Below are positions 16,870 to 25,710 of a DNA stretch of 64,000 nucleotides, piece by piece. The DNA is from Palsa-1392 sp036490335 (GTDB lineage: Bacteria; Verrucomicrobiota; Verrucomicrobiia; Chthoniobacterales; UBA10450). The position numbers and the translations under genes were made by a program. The stretch spans positions 92,486 to 156,485 of the forward strand of contig DASXEB010000016.1 in the NCBI GenBank assembly GCA_036490335.1, written 5' to 3'. Position 1 is the first letter of the stretch, and the number at the start of each line of letters is the position of its first letter. The notes under the pieces were generated by a model. That model had not been told where the DNA came from. It did not search any database and saw only the letters and a list, made by a program, of their open reading frames with translations.

Positions 16870-18138
16870 TCAGGCCAGAAACGGCGCCAGCTTCGGCTCG
16901 AGCTGCGGCGGGACGTGCGCGACAACCTCGGCAAAATCACCTTCGTAGTGCAGTTCGAGCACATGCCCGACGCGATGAATCTCCGCGAGCAACGCGCCTT
17001 CACCCGCGGGCACGCGATAACGCGCGCGCAATCGCCAGGTGCTGAGCGCGTGTTGCAGGGCCTCGACCAGTTCGTCGAGTTGCTCGCCGGTTTGGGCTGA
17101 AATTGCGACACTGCCCGGAAATTTTTCGCGATAGATCTGCACGAGCTCACGATTTTCAAGCAGATCGATTTTATTGAAAATCGTCAGCGTTTGTTTGCCG
17201 TAGGCGCCGAGCTCCTTGATCACGGTCTCGACCGCTTCCATCTGTTCGTCGACGCGCGGATGACTCAAATCGACGACGTGAATGAGCAGGTCGGCTTCGA
17301 CCACTTCCTCGAGCGTGGCCTTGAACGACTCGATCAAAGTGTGCGGCAGGTTGCGCAGGAAACCAACCGTGTCGGTCAGCAGCATCCTTTGTTTGTTAGG
17401 CAAAATAAAACTGCGCGTCGTCGGGTCGAGCGTCGCGAAAAGCTTGTCTTCCGCGAGCACGCCGGCGCCGGTGAGAAGATTGAGCAGGGTCGATTTGCCC
17501 GCGTTTGTGTAGCCGACGACGGCCGCGACCGGCCACTGGTTTCGCTTCCGACCCTGGCGCTGAATCGCACGATGTTTGCGCACTTCCTCGAGGTCGCGCT
17601 CGAGCCGCGCGATCCGTTCCTGGACGCGACGGCGATCGACTTCAAGCTGCGTTTCGCCCGGGCCGCGCGTACCGATGCCGCCGGTTTGCCGTGAAAGATG
17701 GGTCCACATTCTCGTCAGGCGCGGGAGCAGATATTGCAGCTGCGCGAGCTCGATCTGCAGCCGGCCTTCGCGGCTGCGCGCGCGTTGCGCGAAGATGTCG
17801 AGGATGAGCTGGGTGCGATCGAGAACTTTTCTTGCAAACAAATTTTCAAGGTTGCGGCCTTGCGCAGGCGAAAGCTCGTTGTCGAAAATCACCGACGTGA
17901 CCTGCTGATTTTGGAACGATTGCCTGATCAATTCCGCTTTGCCTTTGCCGATGTAAAAGGGCGCGGTCGGCTTCGATAATTTTTGCGTGACGGTGTCGAC
18001 GACGTGCGCGCCGGCGGAATTCGCGAGCTCGGCCAGCTCGTCAAGCGAGTCGCGCAAATCCCATTTCGACACGCCCTGTTTTTCGAGGCCGATGAGGAGC
18101 GCGCGCTCCTGTTTGCGCTGCGGCTGAGTGAATATCAT
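16870..18138 (-). CDS. hflX: GTPase HflX
   Basis: Ribosome-associated GTPase of 422 residues that splits stalled or heat-damaged ribosomes. The N-terminal HflX domain ends with GTRGPGETQLE (about 157-167), followed by a long helical arm and the G domain: G1 GYTNAGKST (about 209-217), G3 DTVGF (about 256-260), G4 NKID and SAQTGEQ near 350. Its ATG overlaps the miaA stop (ATGA), reproducing the common miaA-hflX pairing without hfq. Confidence 0.93.
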   Translation of the reverse strand: MIFTQPQRKQERALLIGLEKQGVSKWDLRDSLDELAELANSAGAHVVDTVTQKLSKPTAPFYIGKGKAELIRQSFQNQQVTSVIFDNELSPAQGRNLENLFARKVLDRTQLILDIFAQRARSREGRLQIELAQLQYLLPRLTRMWTHLSRQTGGIGTRGPGETQLEVDRRRVQERIARLERDLEEVRKHRAIQRQGRKRNQWPVAAVVGYTNAGKSTLLNLLTGAGVLAEDKLFATLDPTTRSFILPNKQRMLLTDTVGFLRNLPHTLIESFKATLEEVVEADLLIHVVDLSHPRVDEQMEAVETVIKELGAYGKQTLTIFNKIDLLENRELVQIYREKFPGSVAISAQTGEQLDELVEALQHALSTWRLRARYRVPAGEGALLAEIHRVGHVLELHYEGDFAEVVAHVPPQLEPKLAPFLA

Positions 18139-19097
18139 TCAGCGGGGGCAAAAAAGCGTTCGGCTTTTTGCAGGATCCAATCGACGGCTGCGGCGTGGTC
18201 CTTCAAGCGAGATAAATTCAGCGGCTCAAAAATACTTTGGCGGCGAAACCAGGTCAACTGTCTTTTGGCGTAACGCCGCGTCGCCTGCTGAATCGCGGCG
18301 ATGCATTCGGGCTCGCTGATTTCGTTTTGCAACAAGGCTCGGATGGTCGTTAGGCCGATGGTTTTCGCCGCGGTCGCGCTCGCGTTTTTGAGCGCAGCAA
18401 CTTCGGCCATAACGCCGTCGCGAAAGATTTCTTCCACGCGACGATCGATGCGCGCGCAGAGCTCTTCGCGATCGCGGTAAACAAAAACGCCGTGTGCGGC
18501 CGATGGATTTTCGTTCCATTGCGCGCGCTGGCCGGAAGCCGGCGAGTTGGTTTGCGTGGCGATTTCCAACGCCCTGACGAGTCGCCGTTTGTTTTTGCGG
18601 TCGATCGTTTGCGCGCCTAACGAATCGACGGCGAGCAGGCGCTCGTTTAATTCCGCGAGCGAGAGCGCGTTCAATTCGGCGCGCAGTCCGGCGTCGATTG
18701 GCGGCAACGGCGCGAGACCGTGCGTCAGCGCCTTGATGTAGAGTCCGCTCCCGCCAACGACCAGCGCACGTTTTCCGCACTGCGTGATCTCCGCGACTGC
18801 GTTCAACGCCAGCGCGCGAAATTTTGCGGCGCTCATCTCTTCGCTCGCTGAAAGCGTTGCGATCAAATGATGCGGCGCCTGACGCAAAATCGACTCGTTA
18901 GGCTGCGCCGTCAGCAACGAAAGGCCACGGTAAACCTGAAATGCGTCCGCGCTGATAATCTCGGCGCCGCATCGCCGCGCGACTTCGGCGGCGAGATCCG
19001 ATTTTCCGCTCGCGGTCGGACCGACGATGTAGAAAACATTTTTCGCCGGCGCGCTGGCGGAATCTTCAGAAATTTCCGGATCGCCGTTCGCGGCCAT
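18135..19097 (-). CDS. miaA: tRNA dimethylallyltransferase
   Basis: Adds the dimethylallyl group to A37 of tRNAs reading UNN codons. 320 residues. P-loop GPTASGKSDLAAE (about 26-38), ISADAFQVYRGL, GGSGLYIKAL and the C-terminal TRRYAKRQLTWFRRQ substrate-binding stretch are present. There is no visible ribosome-binding site. A hairpin with a T-rich tail ends 8 bases before the ATG, so expression may be limited by, or coupled to, the RRM gene upstream. hflX follows with an overlapping start. Confidence 0.94.
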   Translation of the reverse strand: MAANGDPEISEDSASAPAKNVFYIVGPTASGKSDLAAEVARRCGAEIISADAFQVYRGLSLLTAQPNESILRQAPHHLIATLSASEEMSAAKFRALALNAVAEITQCGKRALVVGGSGLYIKALTHGLAPLPPIDAGLRAELNALSLAELNERLLAVDSLGAQTIDRKNKRRLVRALEIATQTNSPASGQRAQWNENPSAAHGVFVYRDREELCARIDRRVEEIFRDGVMAEVAALKNASATAAKTIGLTTIRALLQNEISEPECIAAIQQATRRYAKRQLTWFRRQSIFEPLNLSRLKDHAAAVDWILQKAERFFAPAE

Positions 19098-19104
19098 AAA
19101 AAGA

Positions 19105-19145
19105 AACCGGGAGACGAGCAGCGACGGCCGCCCAATCTCCCGGTT
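19105..19145 (-). terminator. Hairpin between RRM gene and miaA
   Basis: Perfect 10-base inverted repeat AACCGGGAGA (19105-19114) and TCTCCCGGTT (19136-19145). On the minus strand it is followed by TTTCTTTTT that runs into the miaA start codon. It looks like a terminator for the RRM gene that also forms the miaA leader. Confidence 0.7.
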
Positions 19146-19162
19146 GAATTCGCTGAGACTGA

Positions 19163-19687
19163 CTAATCGCGCGGATGAGTATCCGATTTCGCGCCGCTCA
19201 CGACCAGTTTGCGGCCGAGGAATTCCTTGTCGTGCAATTCCGCGACGGCGCGTTTCGCTTCGTCGATCGATTGCATTTGCACAAAGGCGAAACCTTTCGA
19301 GCGCTGGTTGTGTTTGTAGGTCACGATCTCCGCGTTCTGCACTTGTCCGACGCCATTGAACAATTCGAAGAGGTCGCTTTCACTCGCGTCGAAGGAAAGG
19401 TTGCCGACGTAAAGCCGCGGCGTCGTCACGCCGACCGACTCGACGCGGCGCACCGGTTGGGGCCGCGGGGAGGGCGCGCCGTTGCGTGATGAGCCATTAC
19501 GCTGCGAAGGCGCGGAAGTGCGCTTCGGTGTACCGTTGGCGCCGCCAAAAAAGGCGGTGATTTTCTGCCAAAGGCTCTTTTTTGCGGGAGCCTGCGAAGG
19601 CGCGCGACTGTCGCGCGTTTCGTACCGCCTGCGGGGTCCACTCCGGCGCGGACGCCGCGAGTTTCTCCCTGGGGATTGAGATTTCAT
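19163..19687 (-). CDS. RRM-domain RNA-binding protein
   Basis: About 174 residues from the ATG at 19687 (MKSQSPGRNS); the open frame extends 19 codons further upstream without support. The N-terminal half is basic and low-complexity (Arg, Ser, Pro). The C-terminal half is a single RNA-recognition motif with RNP2 LYVGNL (about 92-97) and RNP1 KGFAFVQM (about 130-137). Such glycine- or arginine-tailed RRM proteins occur in cyanobacteria and in Verrucomicrobia/Planctomycetes and are often cold-responsive. The long untranslated stretch upstream would fit, but I see no cold-shock box. Confidence 0.88.
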   Translation of the reverse strand: MKSQSPGRNSRRPRRSGPRRRYETRDSRAPSQAPAKKSLWQKITAFFGGANGTPKRTSAPSQRNGSSRNGAPSPRPQPVRRVESVGVTTPRLYVGNLSFDASESDLFELFNGVGQVQNAEIVTYKHNQRSKGFAFVQMQSIDEAKRAVAELHDKEFLGRKLVVSGAKSDTHPRD

Positions 19688-20023
19688 AAGGATTGTTATT
19701 ATTGACCGAATGTAGTTGCGGGCGAAGCGCATCAAGCGATGCACAGTCCACGGCGCGCTGACCCCGCAGGGTCGGGATCAGCTCAAGAGCATTCTGCGCG
19801 GCCGGAAGGAACTTCGCCTCCTCGGGCCGGAAAATTCGGACGGGCCGAAGCCTGTCCGCACGCGATGTCGGTAGTGGCGGCAAGTCGGTCGAATTGGACG
19901 TCGTTGCCTGCATGGTTTTGAACCGAACAACCGCGGGAAGGAGGCACAAGCCTCAATCTCCCGGCATGTGAATAACTATTCTGAAGCGGGGCGCAGCGCA
20001 AGAGCGAATGCAGCCCGCGGAAT
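19688..20023. other. Gene-free stretch upstream of RRM gene
   Basis: About 336 bases between the RRM gene start and the epimerase stop. Open frames cross it on both strands but show no family resemblance and overlap the basic RRM tail. It probably holds the RRM promoter and leader. I see no defined element. Confidence 0.4.
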
Positions 20024-20980
20024 TTACGCAGGCGTTTCCCGCTGCCGGCGAAACCAGGCGATGAAACGCGGCAGGCCGACTGCGAGCGGCGTTTCCGGAT
20101 GGTAGCCGAGCAACCGTTTCGCCTTGGAAATCTCGGCGCAGGTGAGCGGGACATCGCCGGGTTGCTCCGGGAGATGATTGATTTTCGCTTTCCGGCCGAG
20201 CGCGGATTCGATCGCGGCGATCAATTCCCGGAGCTCGATCGTTTGATTTTCGCCGAGATTAAAAATGTCGAACAACGCGCGGTCGTAGCCTAACGATGCC
20301 GTCACGCCTTGAATAATGTCGTCGATATAAGTGTAGTCGCGCCGCGTCGTGCCGTCGCCGAATTGATCGATCGGTTTCCCGCTCCAGATGCGGCGGGTGA
20401 ATTTGTGAATCGCAAGATCGGGTCGCTGCCGCGGACCGTAAACGGTGAAGAAACGCAGCGCGACGATCCGCATCTGATAAAGATGCGAGTAGGTCGAGCA
20501 AAGAAATTCGCCGGCGATTTTGCTCGCGGCGTAGGGGCTGATCGTTTGCGTGAGATGCAAATCTTCCGAAAACGGCACGGTCTTCGAAATTCCGTAAACC
20601 GACGAACTCGACGCGAAAATAAAACGCCCGACTCCGCTCTTCCGCGCGGCTTCGAGAAGATGCAGCGTGCCGTTGACGTTCGTCTCGTAATACAGTTCCG
20701 GCTGACTGATCGACGGCCGCACTCCGGCGCGCGCCGCGAGATGGATGATGACGTCGAATTTCGCCGAGTCGCAGACGCGCGCGACGGCCGCGGCATCGCG
20801 CAGGTCGACTTCGTGAAGCGCGATCTCTTTCGCGACCGCGGCGAGATTGTCGCGCTTGATTTGCGGAGAATAAAAATCATTGAAGTCGTCGAGAACCGCG
20901 ACTTCGTGGCCGAGCGTGAGGAGTTTCTCGACCAGATGCGAGCCAATAAATCCGGCGCCGCCCGTGACGAGAATCCTCAT
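20024..20980 (-). CDS. NAD-dependent epimerase/dehydratase (UDP-glucuronate 4-epimerase type)
   Basis: Extended short-chain dehydrogenase of 318 residues. It has the Rossmann motif GGAGFIGSHL (about 7-16), DDFNDFYSPQIKR, HLAARAGVR, catalytic SSSSVYG and YAASK (about 149-153). LRFFTVYGPRQRPD and the RRDYTYIDDI stretch are typical of UDP-glucuronate or UDP-galactose 4-epimerases acting in capsule or LPS precursor synthesis. No glycosyltransferases are adjacent. Divergent from the M23 peptidase gene with a very short gap. Confidence 0.88.
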   Translation of the reverse strand: MRILVTGGAGFIGSHLVEKLLTLGHEVAVLDDFNDFYSPQIKRDNLAAVAKEIALHEVDLRDAAAVARVCDSAKFDVIIHLAARAGVRPSISQPELYYETNVNGTLHLLEAARKSGVGRFIFASSSSVYGISKTVPFSEDLHLTQTISPYAASKIAGEFLCSTYSHLYQMRIVALRFFTVYGPRQRPDLAIHKFTRRIWSGKPIDQFGDGTTRRDYTYIDDIIQGVTASLGYDRALFDIFNLGENQTIELRELIAAIESALGRKAKINHLPEQPGDVPLTCAEISKAKRLLGYHPETPLAVGLPRFIAWFRRQRETPA

Positions 20981-21003
20981 TGCGCGAGATTAGAGATGGA
21001 GTG

Positions 21004-21732
21004 ATGACCGGGCAAGGAGAAGTCGTGCGAACGCCTAACGAAAAGCGGACGGGAGTATTTTTCTGGCTGCTCGCTTTTGTATTCTTGCTCTTCGGCCTCG
21101 CGATCGACCTGAGCTGGAGACTCGGTCCGGAGCTTTTGAGCGGTCGGCCTTTTGATCCGTCCCTCGAGCTGACTTCGCCAATCGAGCTGGCCTCGCTGCC
21201 GACCGCGACGCGCTTTGATTTTCCGATTGGCAGCGAGCATGGCGCGATGGCTTACAACGCGCAGCCCTTTACGCAAAACAATCATCTCGGCGACGATCTC
21301 AACGGGATCGGCGGCGAAAACAGCGATCTCGGCGATCCGATTTACGCGATCGCCGACGGCAGGGTTTTACTCGCGCGTGACGGCGGCCCAGGCTGGGGAA
21401 ATGTCGTGATCATTCTGCACGCCTATCGCGAAGGGGGTGCGCGAAAATATGTGCAATCCTATTACGCGCACATGCAGGCCATACTCGTTAGGCCGGGCGA
21501 GCTCGTCAGGCGCGGCGAGGAAATTGCGACGGTCGGAACCGGCAACGGTCGCTATCTCGCCCATCTCCATTTTGAGATGCGTGAATTCATCACGCCGTTC
21601 ATCGGGCCGGGTTATCGCAAGGATACGCGGGGCTGGATCAATCCGAGCGAATTCATTCGCGCCCATCGCGGCGCGCCCGATGCGGAGATCGGCCGGGTCG
21701 AGGGCCCCGGCCGATCAGTTAGCCCTCCGTAA
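21004..21732 (+). CDS. M23-family metallopeptidase (LytM type)
   Basis: About 242 residues. A single N-terminal membrane anchor (about 15-37: VFFWLLAFVFLLFGLAIDL) leads to a periplasmic domain. Zinc ligands are seen in NHLGDDLNG (His and Asp) and in the HxH motif AHLHFEM near the C-terminus, so the site looks catalytically intact. It would cleave peptidoglycan cross-links or activate other hydrolases. A GTG at 21001 is an alternative start. Divergent from the epimerase gene. Confidence 0.87.
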   Translation: MTGQGEVVRTPNEKRTGVFFWLLAFVFLLFGLAIDLSWRLGPELLSGRPFDPSLELTSPIELASLPTATRFDFPIGSEHGAMAYNAQPFTQNNHLGDDLNGIGGENSDLGDPIYAIADGRVLLARDGGPGWGNVVIILHAYREGGARKYVQSYYAHMQAILVRPGELVRRGEEIATVGTGNGRYLAHLHFEMREFITPFIGPGYRKDTRGWINPSEFIRAHRGAPDAEIGRVEGPGRSVSPP

Positions 21733-21735
21733 TTT

Positions 21736-22848
21736 CTAGCACATGCGCATCGCCGCATCCGCGTTCACGGCAAGGGTGTTCAAGGTGTCAAGGAATTCCT
21801 GCGACTGACCTTGGAATAGGTTCGAGTTCGTGAGCGCCGTCGCGGCTGCGATCGCTCCCGCGGGTTGTGTTTGCACCGGCCGAATGACAGAGCAAAACGG
21901 CAAAGGTTTCTCGAAGAACATGCATGGCTGCGGCATGATCAGGTTATCCTGCCGCAGCGGATCGCCGTCGAACGATCCGATGTCGGGAAAGGTCACGCCC
22001 GGCACCGAGACCGCCGGAATGCTGCCGGCTTTATCGTGCCAGAGAGTGAAGTGCACGATTTCCGCGCCTCCGATGCTCGGCAGGATTTGCAGCAGGTCCG
22101 CGCTCGACGCTTTCGGAATGAACGACGCGTAGAGACTCGTGCCGCCTTGCTCGATCGTGCCGAAGTGAAACGCGGCCGCGTTTGCGATCGCCTGGATTTC
22201 GTCCGAGCCGTTCGCGAAATCCATCGGCGGAATCGCCGGGAAATTGACGATCTGGATGAATTGCGGATAGACCGCGCCGAAATCAGGATTCGTCCGGCTA
22301 CGGTAACGAATCCACCAGCTCGTATCCACCGTCAGATTCATGAGATTCGTTAGGCGACCTTTTTGCTTCGCGCCCGTCGCCTGGCTGCTCGGCAAGTTGC
22401 GAAACGCATCGAGGTTGACGGGCGTCGCGCCGATCGCGGTCAGATACGCGTTGAGAAATTTCGCATGACTCGCTTCGTCGTCCGTGTTGTCATGAATGTA
22501 CTGATTCATGTCGTCGTCGATGACGGCGAGGGCGGCGCCATAAGCCGGGTTATGCAAGGCCAGTTCGGTGTATTGTTCCCACAAATCCTGCTCGATTAAC
22601 TCGGCGGCGGCCGCGAATTGCAGGATCGCAATATCGCCGTCGGTGGGACTTGATTGACGGCGAACGCCGGCGAATGCCTCGCTGCGCGAAGTAAGAAGAG
22701 CGGCGGCCGGACTGAGCATGGCCGCGCCCAAGCCGAGCCCGCGCAAAAACGAACGACGACCGACATGCCGGGACGGCGGAGGCGGCGAATTTAGAAAATC
22801 AGTTGGCTCCGAAGAGTTAGCTGACGATGATGAATCTGTTAGTTGCAT
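21736..22848 (-). CDS. Tat-exported ferritin-like domain protein
   Basis: 370 residues. A twin-arginine signal RRSFLRGLGLGAA (about 31-43) is followed by a hydrophobic stretch, so the protein is exported folded. The ferritin-like (PF13668) domain shows helices with AAELIEQDLWEQY and DDEASHAKFLNAYL carrying the Glu/His metal-ligand pattern. The C-terminal region is Pro/Phe-rich with unknown role. It may be an iron- or stress-related envelope protein; the substrate is not known. The stop lies 3 bases from the convergent M23 gene. Confidence 0.82.
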   Translation of the reverse strand: MQLTDSSSSANSSEPTDFLNSPPPPSRHVGRRSFLRGLGLGAAMLSPAAALLTSRSEAFAGVRRQSSPTDGDIAILQFAAAAELIEQDLWEQYTELALHNPAYGAALAVIDDDMNQYIHDNTDDEASHAKFLNAYLTAIGATPVNLDAFRNLPSSQATGAKQKGRLTNLMNLTVDTSWWIRYRSRTNPDFGAVYPQFIQIVNFPAIPPMDFANGSDEIQAIANAAAFHFGTIEQGGTSLYASFIPKASSADLLQILPSIGGAEIVHFTLWHDKAGSIPAVSVPGVTFPDIGSFDGDPLRQDNLIMPQPCMFFEKPLPFCSVIRPVQTQPAGAIAAATALTNSNLFQGQSQEFLDTLNTLAVNADAAMRMC

Positions 22849-22948
22849 TTTGTAACTCCTTTATTTGTTAGGTTGATGACTCTGTGACATGACCTTTGTG
22901 GTCGAAGCCAGAGTTTGACCCACGCGCGCAGCCCGCAACGCGCCCTTT

Positions 22949-23004
22949 GTAACAGCGTTGTTACTCCACTAGCCGTCCGCACGGCGGAGTAACAACCTTG
23001 TTAC
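22949..23004. repeat. Pair of near-identical palindromes
   Basis: GTAACAGCGTTGTTACTCC (22949-22967) and GGAGTAACAACCTTGTTAC (22986-23004) are inverted copies matching at 17 of 19 positions. Each arm is itself a dyad of the form GTAACA-N4-TGTTAC. It lies between alkA and the ferritin-like gene and could be a double operator for the latter, a hairpin ending alkA, or a REP-like repeat. Confidence 0.6.
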
Positions 23005-23041
23005 TAACTCCGCCTCTTTCGCCGCCTTGCGCGGCGGCTCG

Positions 23042-23686
23042 TTAGGCACCCGGCAGCTCGAGCGCGCGCCAGAAATACCAGGCCGCAACCGAGCGATAAG
23101 GCCGCCAGCGCTCGCCGATCGCTTCCAGCTCCTTCGCGCTTGGGAGAGTTTTCCGGCGAAAAGTTTTCGCATAACCCTTGCGCACTCCGAGATCGTCCGC
23201 CGGCCAGATATCGAGCCTCTCCATGTGAAAGAGCAACAACATCTGCACCGTCCAGCGCCCGATCCCGCGCACACTCGTGAGTCGCGCGATGATTTCGTCG
23301 TCGCTCATTCGAGCTAGGACCGCGCGCGTCGGCACCGTGCGATCGAGTGTTTTCGCGGCGAGATCTTTTAACGCTGCGGTCTTGTTCCGCGACAAACCGG
23401 CGGCGCGAAAAGTTTCGTCCGGCGTGGCGAGGATCAATTCCGGTGAAAACCATTTTCGCCGCGGGTAAATCGCGCGCACACGCCCAAGGATGGTGGACGC
23501 AGCTTTCCCGCTCAACTGCTGGTAAACAATGGAGCGTGCCAGCGCGTCGAGCGGCCTAACGAGTCTAACTCCCGCAATACGAAAAGGGCCAACCTGCGCG
23601 ATGATCGCGGCGAACGCGGGGTCGCGCGAGCCGAGGTGGTGTTCGGGCCGAAGATTTTTTGACGAAGGCGGCTGGGACATGACCAA
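23042..23686 (-). CDS. DNA-3-methyladenine glycosylase II
   Basis: AlkA-like base-excision enzyme for alkylated purines, 214 residues. The helix-hairpin-helix LTSVRGIGRWTVQML (about 139-153) is followed by the catalytic Asp in WPADDLGVRKG (about 165-175), matching the AlkA position. It lacks the N-terminal AlkA_N domain and the Ada fusion found in other bacteria. The start could be MVMSQPP or MSQPP. No partner repair gene is adjacent. Confidence 0.9.
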   Translation of the reverse strand: MVMSQPPSSKNLRPEHHLGSRDPAFAAIIAQVGPFRIAGVRLVRPLDALARSIVYQQLSGKAASTILGRVRAIYPRRKWFSPELILATPDETFRAAGLSRNKTAALKDLAAKTLDRTVPTRAVLARMSDDEIIARLTSVRGIGRWTVQMLLLFHMERLDIWPADDLGVRKGYAKTFRRKTLPSAKELEAIGERWRPYRSVAAWYFWRALELPGA

Positions 23687-23766
23687 AAATCTCCGGTCTG
23701 CTTTCAGCGCGCAATCAAAATTCAGCCGGAACTCTCGACCGCCGGCGTCGCCGGAATTCCGACCCG

Positions 23767-24171
23767 TCAGGCAGCGATCGAGTGAGTGCTGGCGAGCACT
23801 TCGATCGCGTGCCGCAGCTCATCGACATCGAAGGGCTTGGCGAGCATGAGATCGACTTGCAGCTGTTCGTACGCGTGCGTGTTTTCCTGATTCAAATGCG
23901 CGGAAAGGACCGCGATTTTCCCGCCAAATCCGCGCCTGCGCAGTTGTCGCACCAGTTCAAGCCCGCTCATCTTCGGCATGATGTGGTCGGTGATGACGAG
24001 ATCGAACGGTCGCGCGGCGGCGGCGATTTTTTCCAACGCTTCGGCACCGTTGTTCGCGGTCGAGACATGGCAACAGGGTCCGCAGAGCACGAGCGCGAGC
24101 AATTGCGCGACGGCGGACTCATCTTCGACGGCGAGAATTCGCGTGCTGTTTTTGACGTCGTGCTTTTGCAT
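23767..24171 (-). CDS. Single-domain response regulator
   Basis: 134-residue receiver domain without output. Acidic pair ED near residue 17, phospho-acceptor Asp in DLVITDHIMP (about 62), the conserved Ser in VLSAH and Lys in LAKPFD (about 112) are all present. CheY-like signalling by protein contact is expected. No kinase is adjacent; the kinase operon 2.3 kb away could feed it, but this is a guess. Confidence 0.88.
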   Translation of the reverse strand: MQKHDVKNSTRILAVEDESAVAQLLALVLCGPCCHVSTANNGAEALEKIAAAARPFDLVITDHIMPKMSGLELVRQLRRRGFGGKIAVLSAHLNQENTHAYEQLQVDLMLAKPFDVDELRHAIEVLASTHSIAA

Positions 24172-24219
24172 TCCGCATGACTGCTAAGCAAGAGTCAAGC
24201 CGCGCCGCCGGCGGAGGGG

Positions 24220-24264
24220 AAAAAAACTGCGGCCCGCCGTCAGCTAATCGACGACGAGCCGCAA
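24220..24264 (-). terminator. Terminator downstream of BamE-like lipoprotein gene
   Basis: Imperfect hairpin with outer arms TGCGGC (24228-24233) and GCCGCA (24258-24263), followed on the minus strand by seven T. It lies directly after the gene ending at 24291. Confidence 0.75.
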
Positions 24265-24290
24265 ATCAGGATTCTTCCAGTGGCGAAAAA

Positions 24291-24680
24291 TTACTGGCCG
24301 TAGGCGAAATCGTGGATCGATTGCACCTTTTCCGACCGGACTTCGCCTAACGACTCGTTGATCGAGAAGTTGCGCACGCCCCCGTTGGGCGCAGTTTTCA
24401 CCTGCAGTTGCAACATGTCGATATTGAGGCCGCCGGTGTATTGGCCGATCAGCGGAACGTAGCCCGAGATTGGCGGCGCCTCGGAGCGAAACCAGACGAG
24501 CGTGGTGTCGCCGTGGACTTCGCTCTGACGCGTGTCCGGCGGTCCGAACATTTGCATGAGGTTGGTCTCGGTCGTCACGCCCGGCTGAATCGTCCGCACT
24601 TTCGCCTGGGTGATGTCGTACGATGTGCAACTCGTTAGGCAGGCCGCGAGGCCGAGAGCAAGAAAGATTGTGGTTTTCAT
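24291..24680 (-). CDS. BamE/SmpA-like lipoprotein
   Basis: About 129 residues from ATG 24680. A signal peptide ends in the lipobox LTSC (Cys about residue 18), so the mature protein is membrane-anchored. The next 40 residues contain IQPGVTTETNLMQMFGPPD, the BamE/OmlA pattern. Beta-strand-like stretches follow (TTLVWF). It may assist outer-membrane assembly or be one of the many BamE-like small lipoproteins of unknown role. The open frame extends 28 codons upstream without support. Confidence 0.72.
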   Translation of the reverse strand: MKTTIFLALGLAACLTSCTSYDITQAKVRTIQPGVTTETNLMQMFGPPDTRQSEVHGDTTLVWFRSEAPPISGYVPLIGQYTGGLNIDMLQLQVKTAPNGGVRNFSINESLGEVRSEKVQSIHDFAYGQ

Positions 24681-24843
24681 TTTTCGAATTACAAGAAATG
24701 TCACTGCCATCAACTTTGCGCACAAACGCCAGAAAAGTTCAATGGTTAACAAAGAACGGTCCAATTTTCGCGGAAGTCAGCCTCCGGCCCGGTCAAGATT
24801 TTTCTGGTTGAGCGAAACGTTTGAGCACTATTCTGCTCCAGCT

Positions 24844-25682
24844 ATGACACCGAAACCCATCTCCCAGTTTCGCGCGATCGAACTCTTTCACGCGCTCCAC
24901 GCGACCGGCTGTTTCGTAATTCCGAACCCGTGGGACATCGGCACCGCGATTTACCTCGAGCGCGTCGGCTTCAAAGCGCTCGCGACGACCTCGGCCGGAT
25001 TTGCTTTTGCGCGCGGACGCGCGGATGGCGCGGTGCCGCGCGACGAAATGCTCGCGCACATCCGCGAGATCGCCGCGGCCGTCACGCTGCCGGTGAATGC
25101 GGATTTCGGACCAGGCTTTGGCGATAATCCGGAGGAAGTCGCGACCAGTGTCGCGCTCTGCGTCGCCGCCGGAGTCGCGGGATTGTCGATTGAAGACGCT
25201 CCCGGCGCCGACCGGCCTCTTTTTGAAAAAGAGACCGCAGTTAAAGATTGCGCGCCGCGCGCCGCGTGATCGATCAGTCGGGGCGCCCCGTGCTTTTGAC
25301 TGGACGATGCGAAGCCTTTCTCGTTGGGCATCCCGATCCTTTGCCGACTGTGCTCGCGCGCCTGTCCGCTTACGCCGAAGCCGGCGCCGATTGTCTTTAT
25401 GCTCCCGGCGTGACCGAACCGCGCGAAATTTCCGCGATCGTCCGCGAGGTCGCGCCGCGTCCGATCAATGTGCTTGTCTCTGGTTTTAATTCCGATCTTT
25501 CGGTCGCCCAGCTCGCCGACCTCGGCGTGCGGCGCATCTCGGTCGGTTCCGGGCTGGCTCTCGCGGCCTGGGGCGCGATGACTCGCGCGGCTCGCGAAAT
25601 TTCTGACAAAGGAACGTTTGGCGGATTAACCGGCGGAGCGCGTTCCGCAAAGTTGAACGAATTATTTTGGGAGGAAACCTGA
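24844..25682 (+). pseudogene. Isocitrate lyase/PEP mutase family protein, frameshifted
   Basis: Two overlapping frames together encode one complete PEP mutase/ICL-superfamily protein. The first (from ATG 24844) has NPWDIGTAIYLERVGFKALATTSAG and ends at 25269. The second (from 25248) continues LRAARRVIDQSG ... GRCEAFLVGHPDPL ... AEAGADCLYAPG to 25682. The break sits at 25246-25250, where GATTG would restore the frame if it read GATTTG, so a single T appears lost. Motifs on both sides are otherwise intact, so this is either a young pseudogene or an assembly error. Family members act as oxaloacetate, methylisocitrate or phosphonate C-C/C-P lyases. Confidence 0.8.
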
Positions 25683-25710
25683 GTTAGCCTTATACTCGTT
25701 AGGCAAGAAC

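Noticed and set aside
19497..19949. 150-codon open frame on the minus strand overlapping the RRM gene start
   Set aside because: It overlaps the basic tail of the RRM protein in another frame, ends in Arg/Ala shadow sequence and resembles no family.
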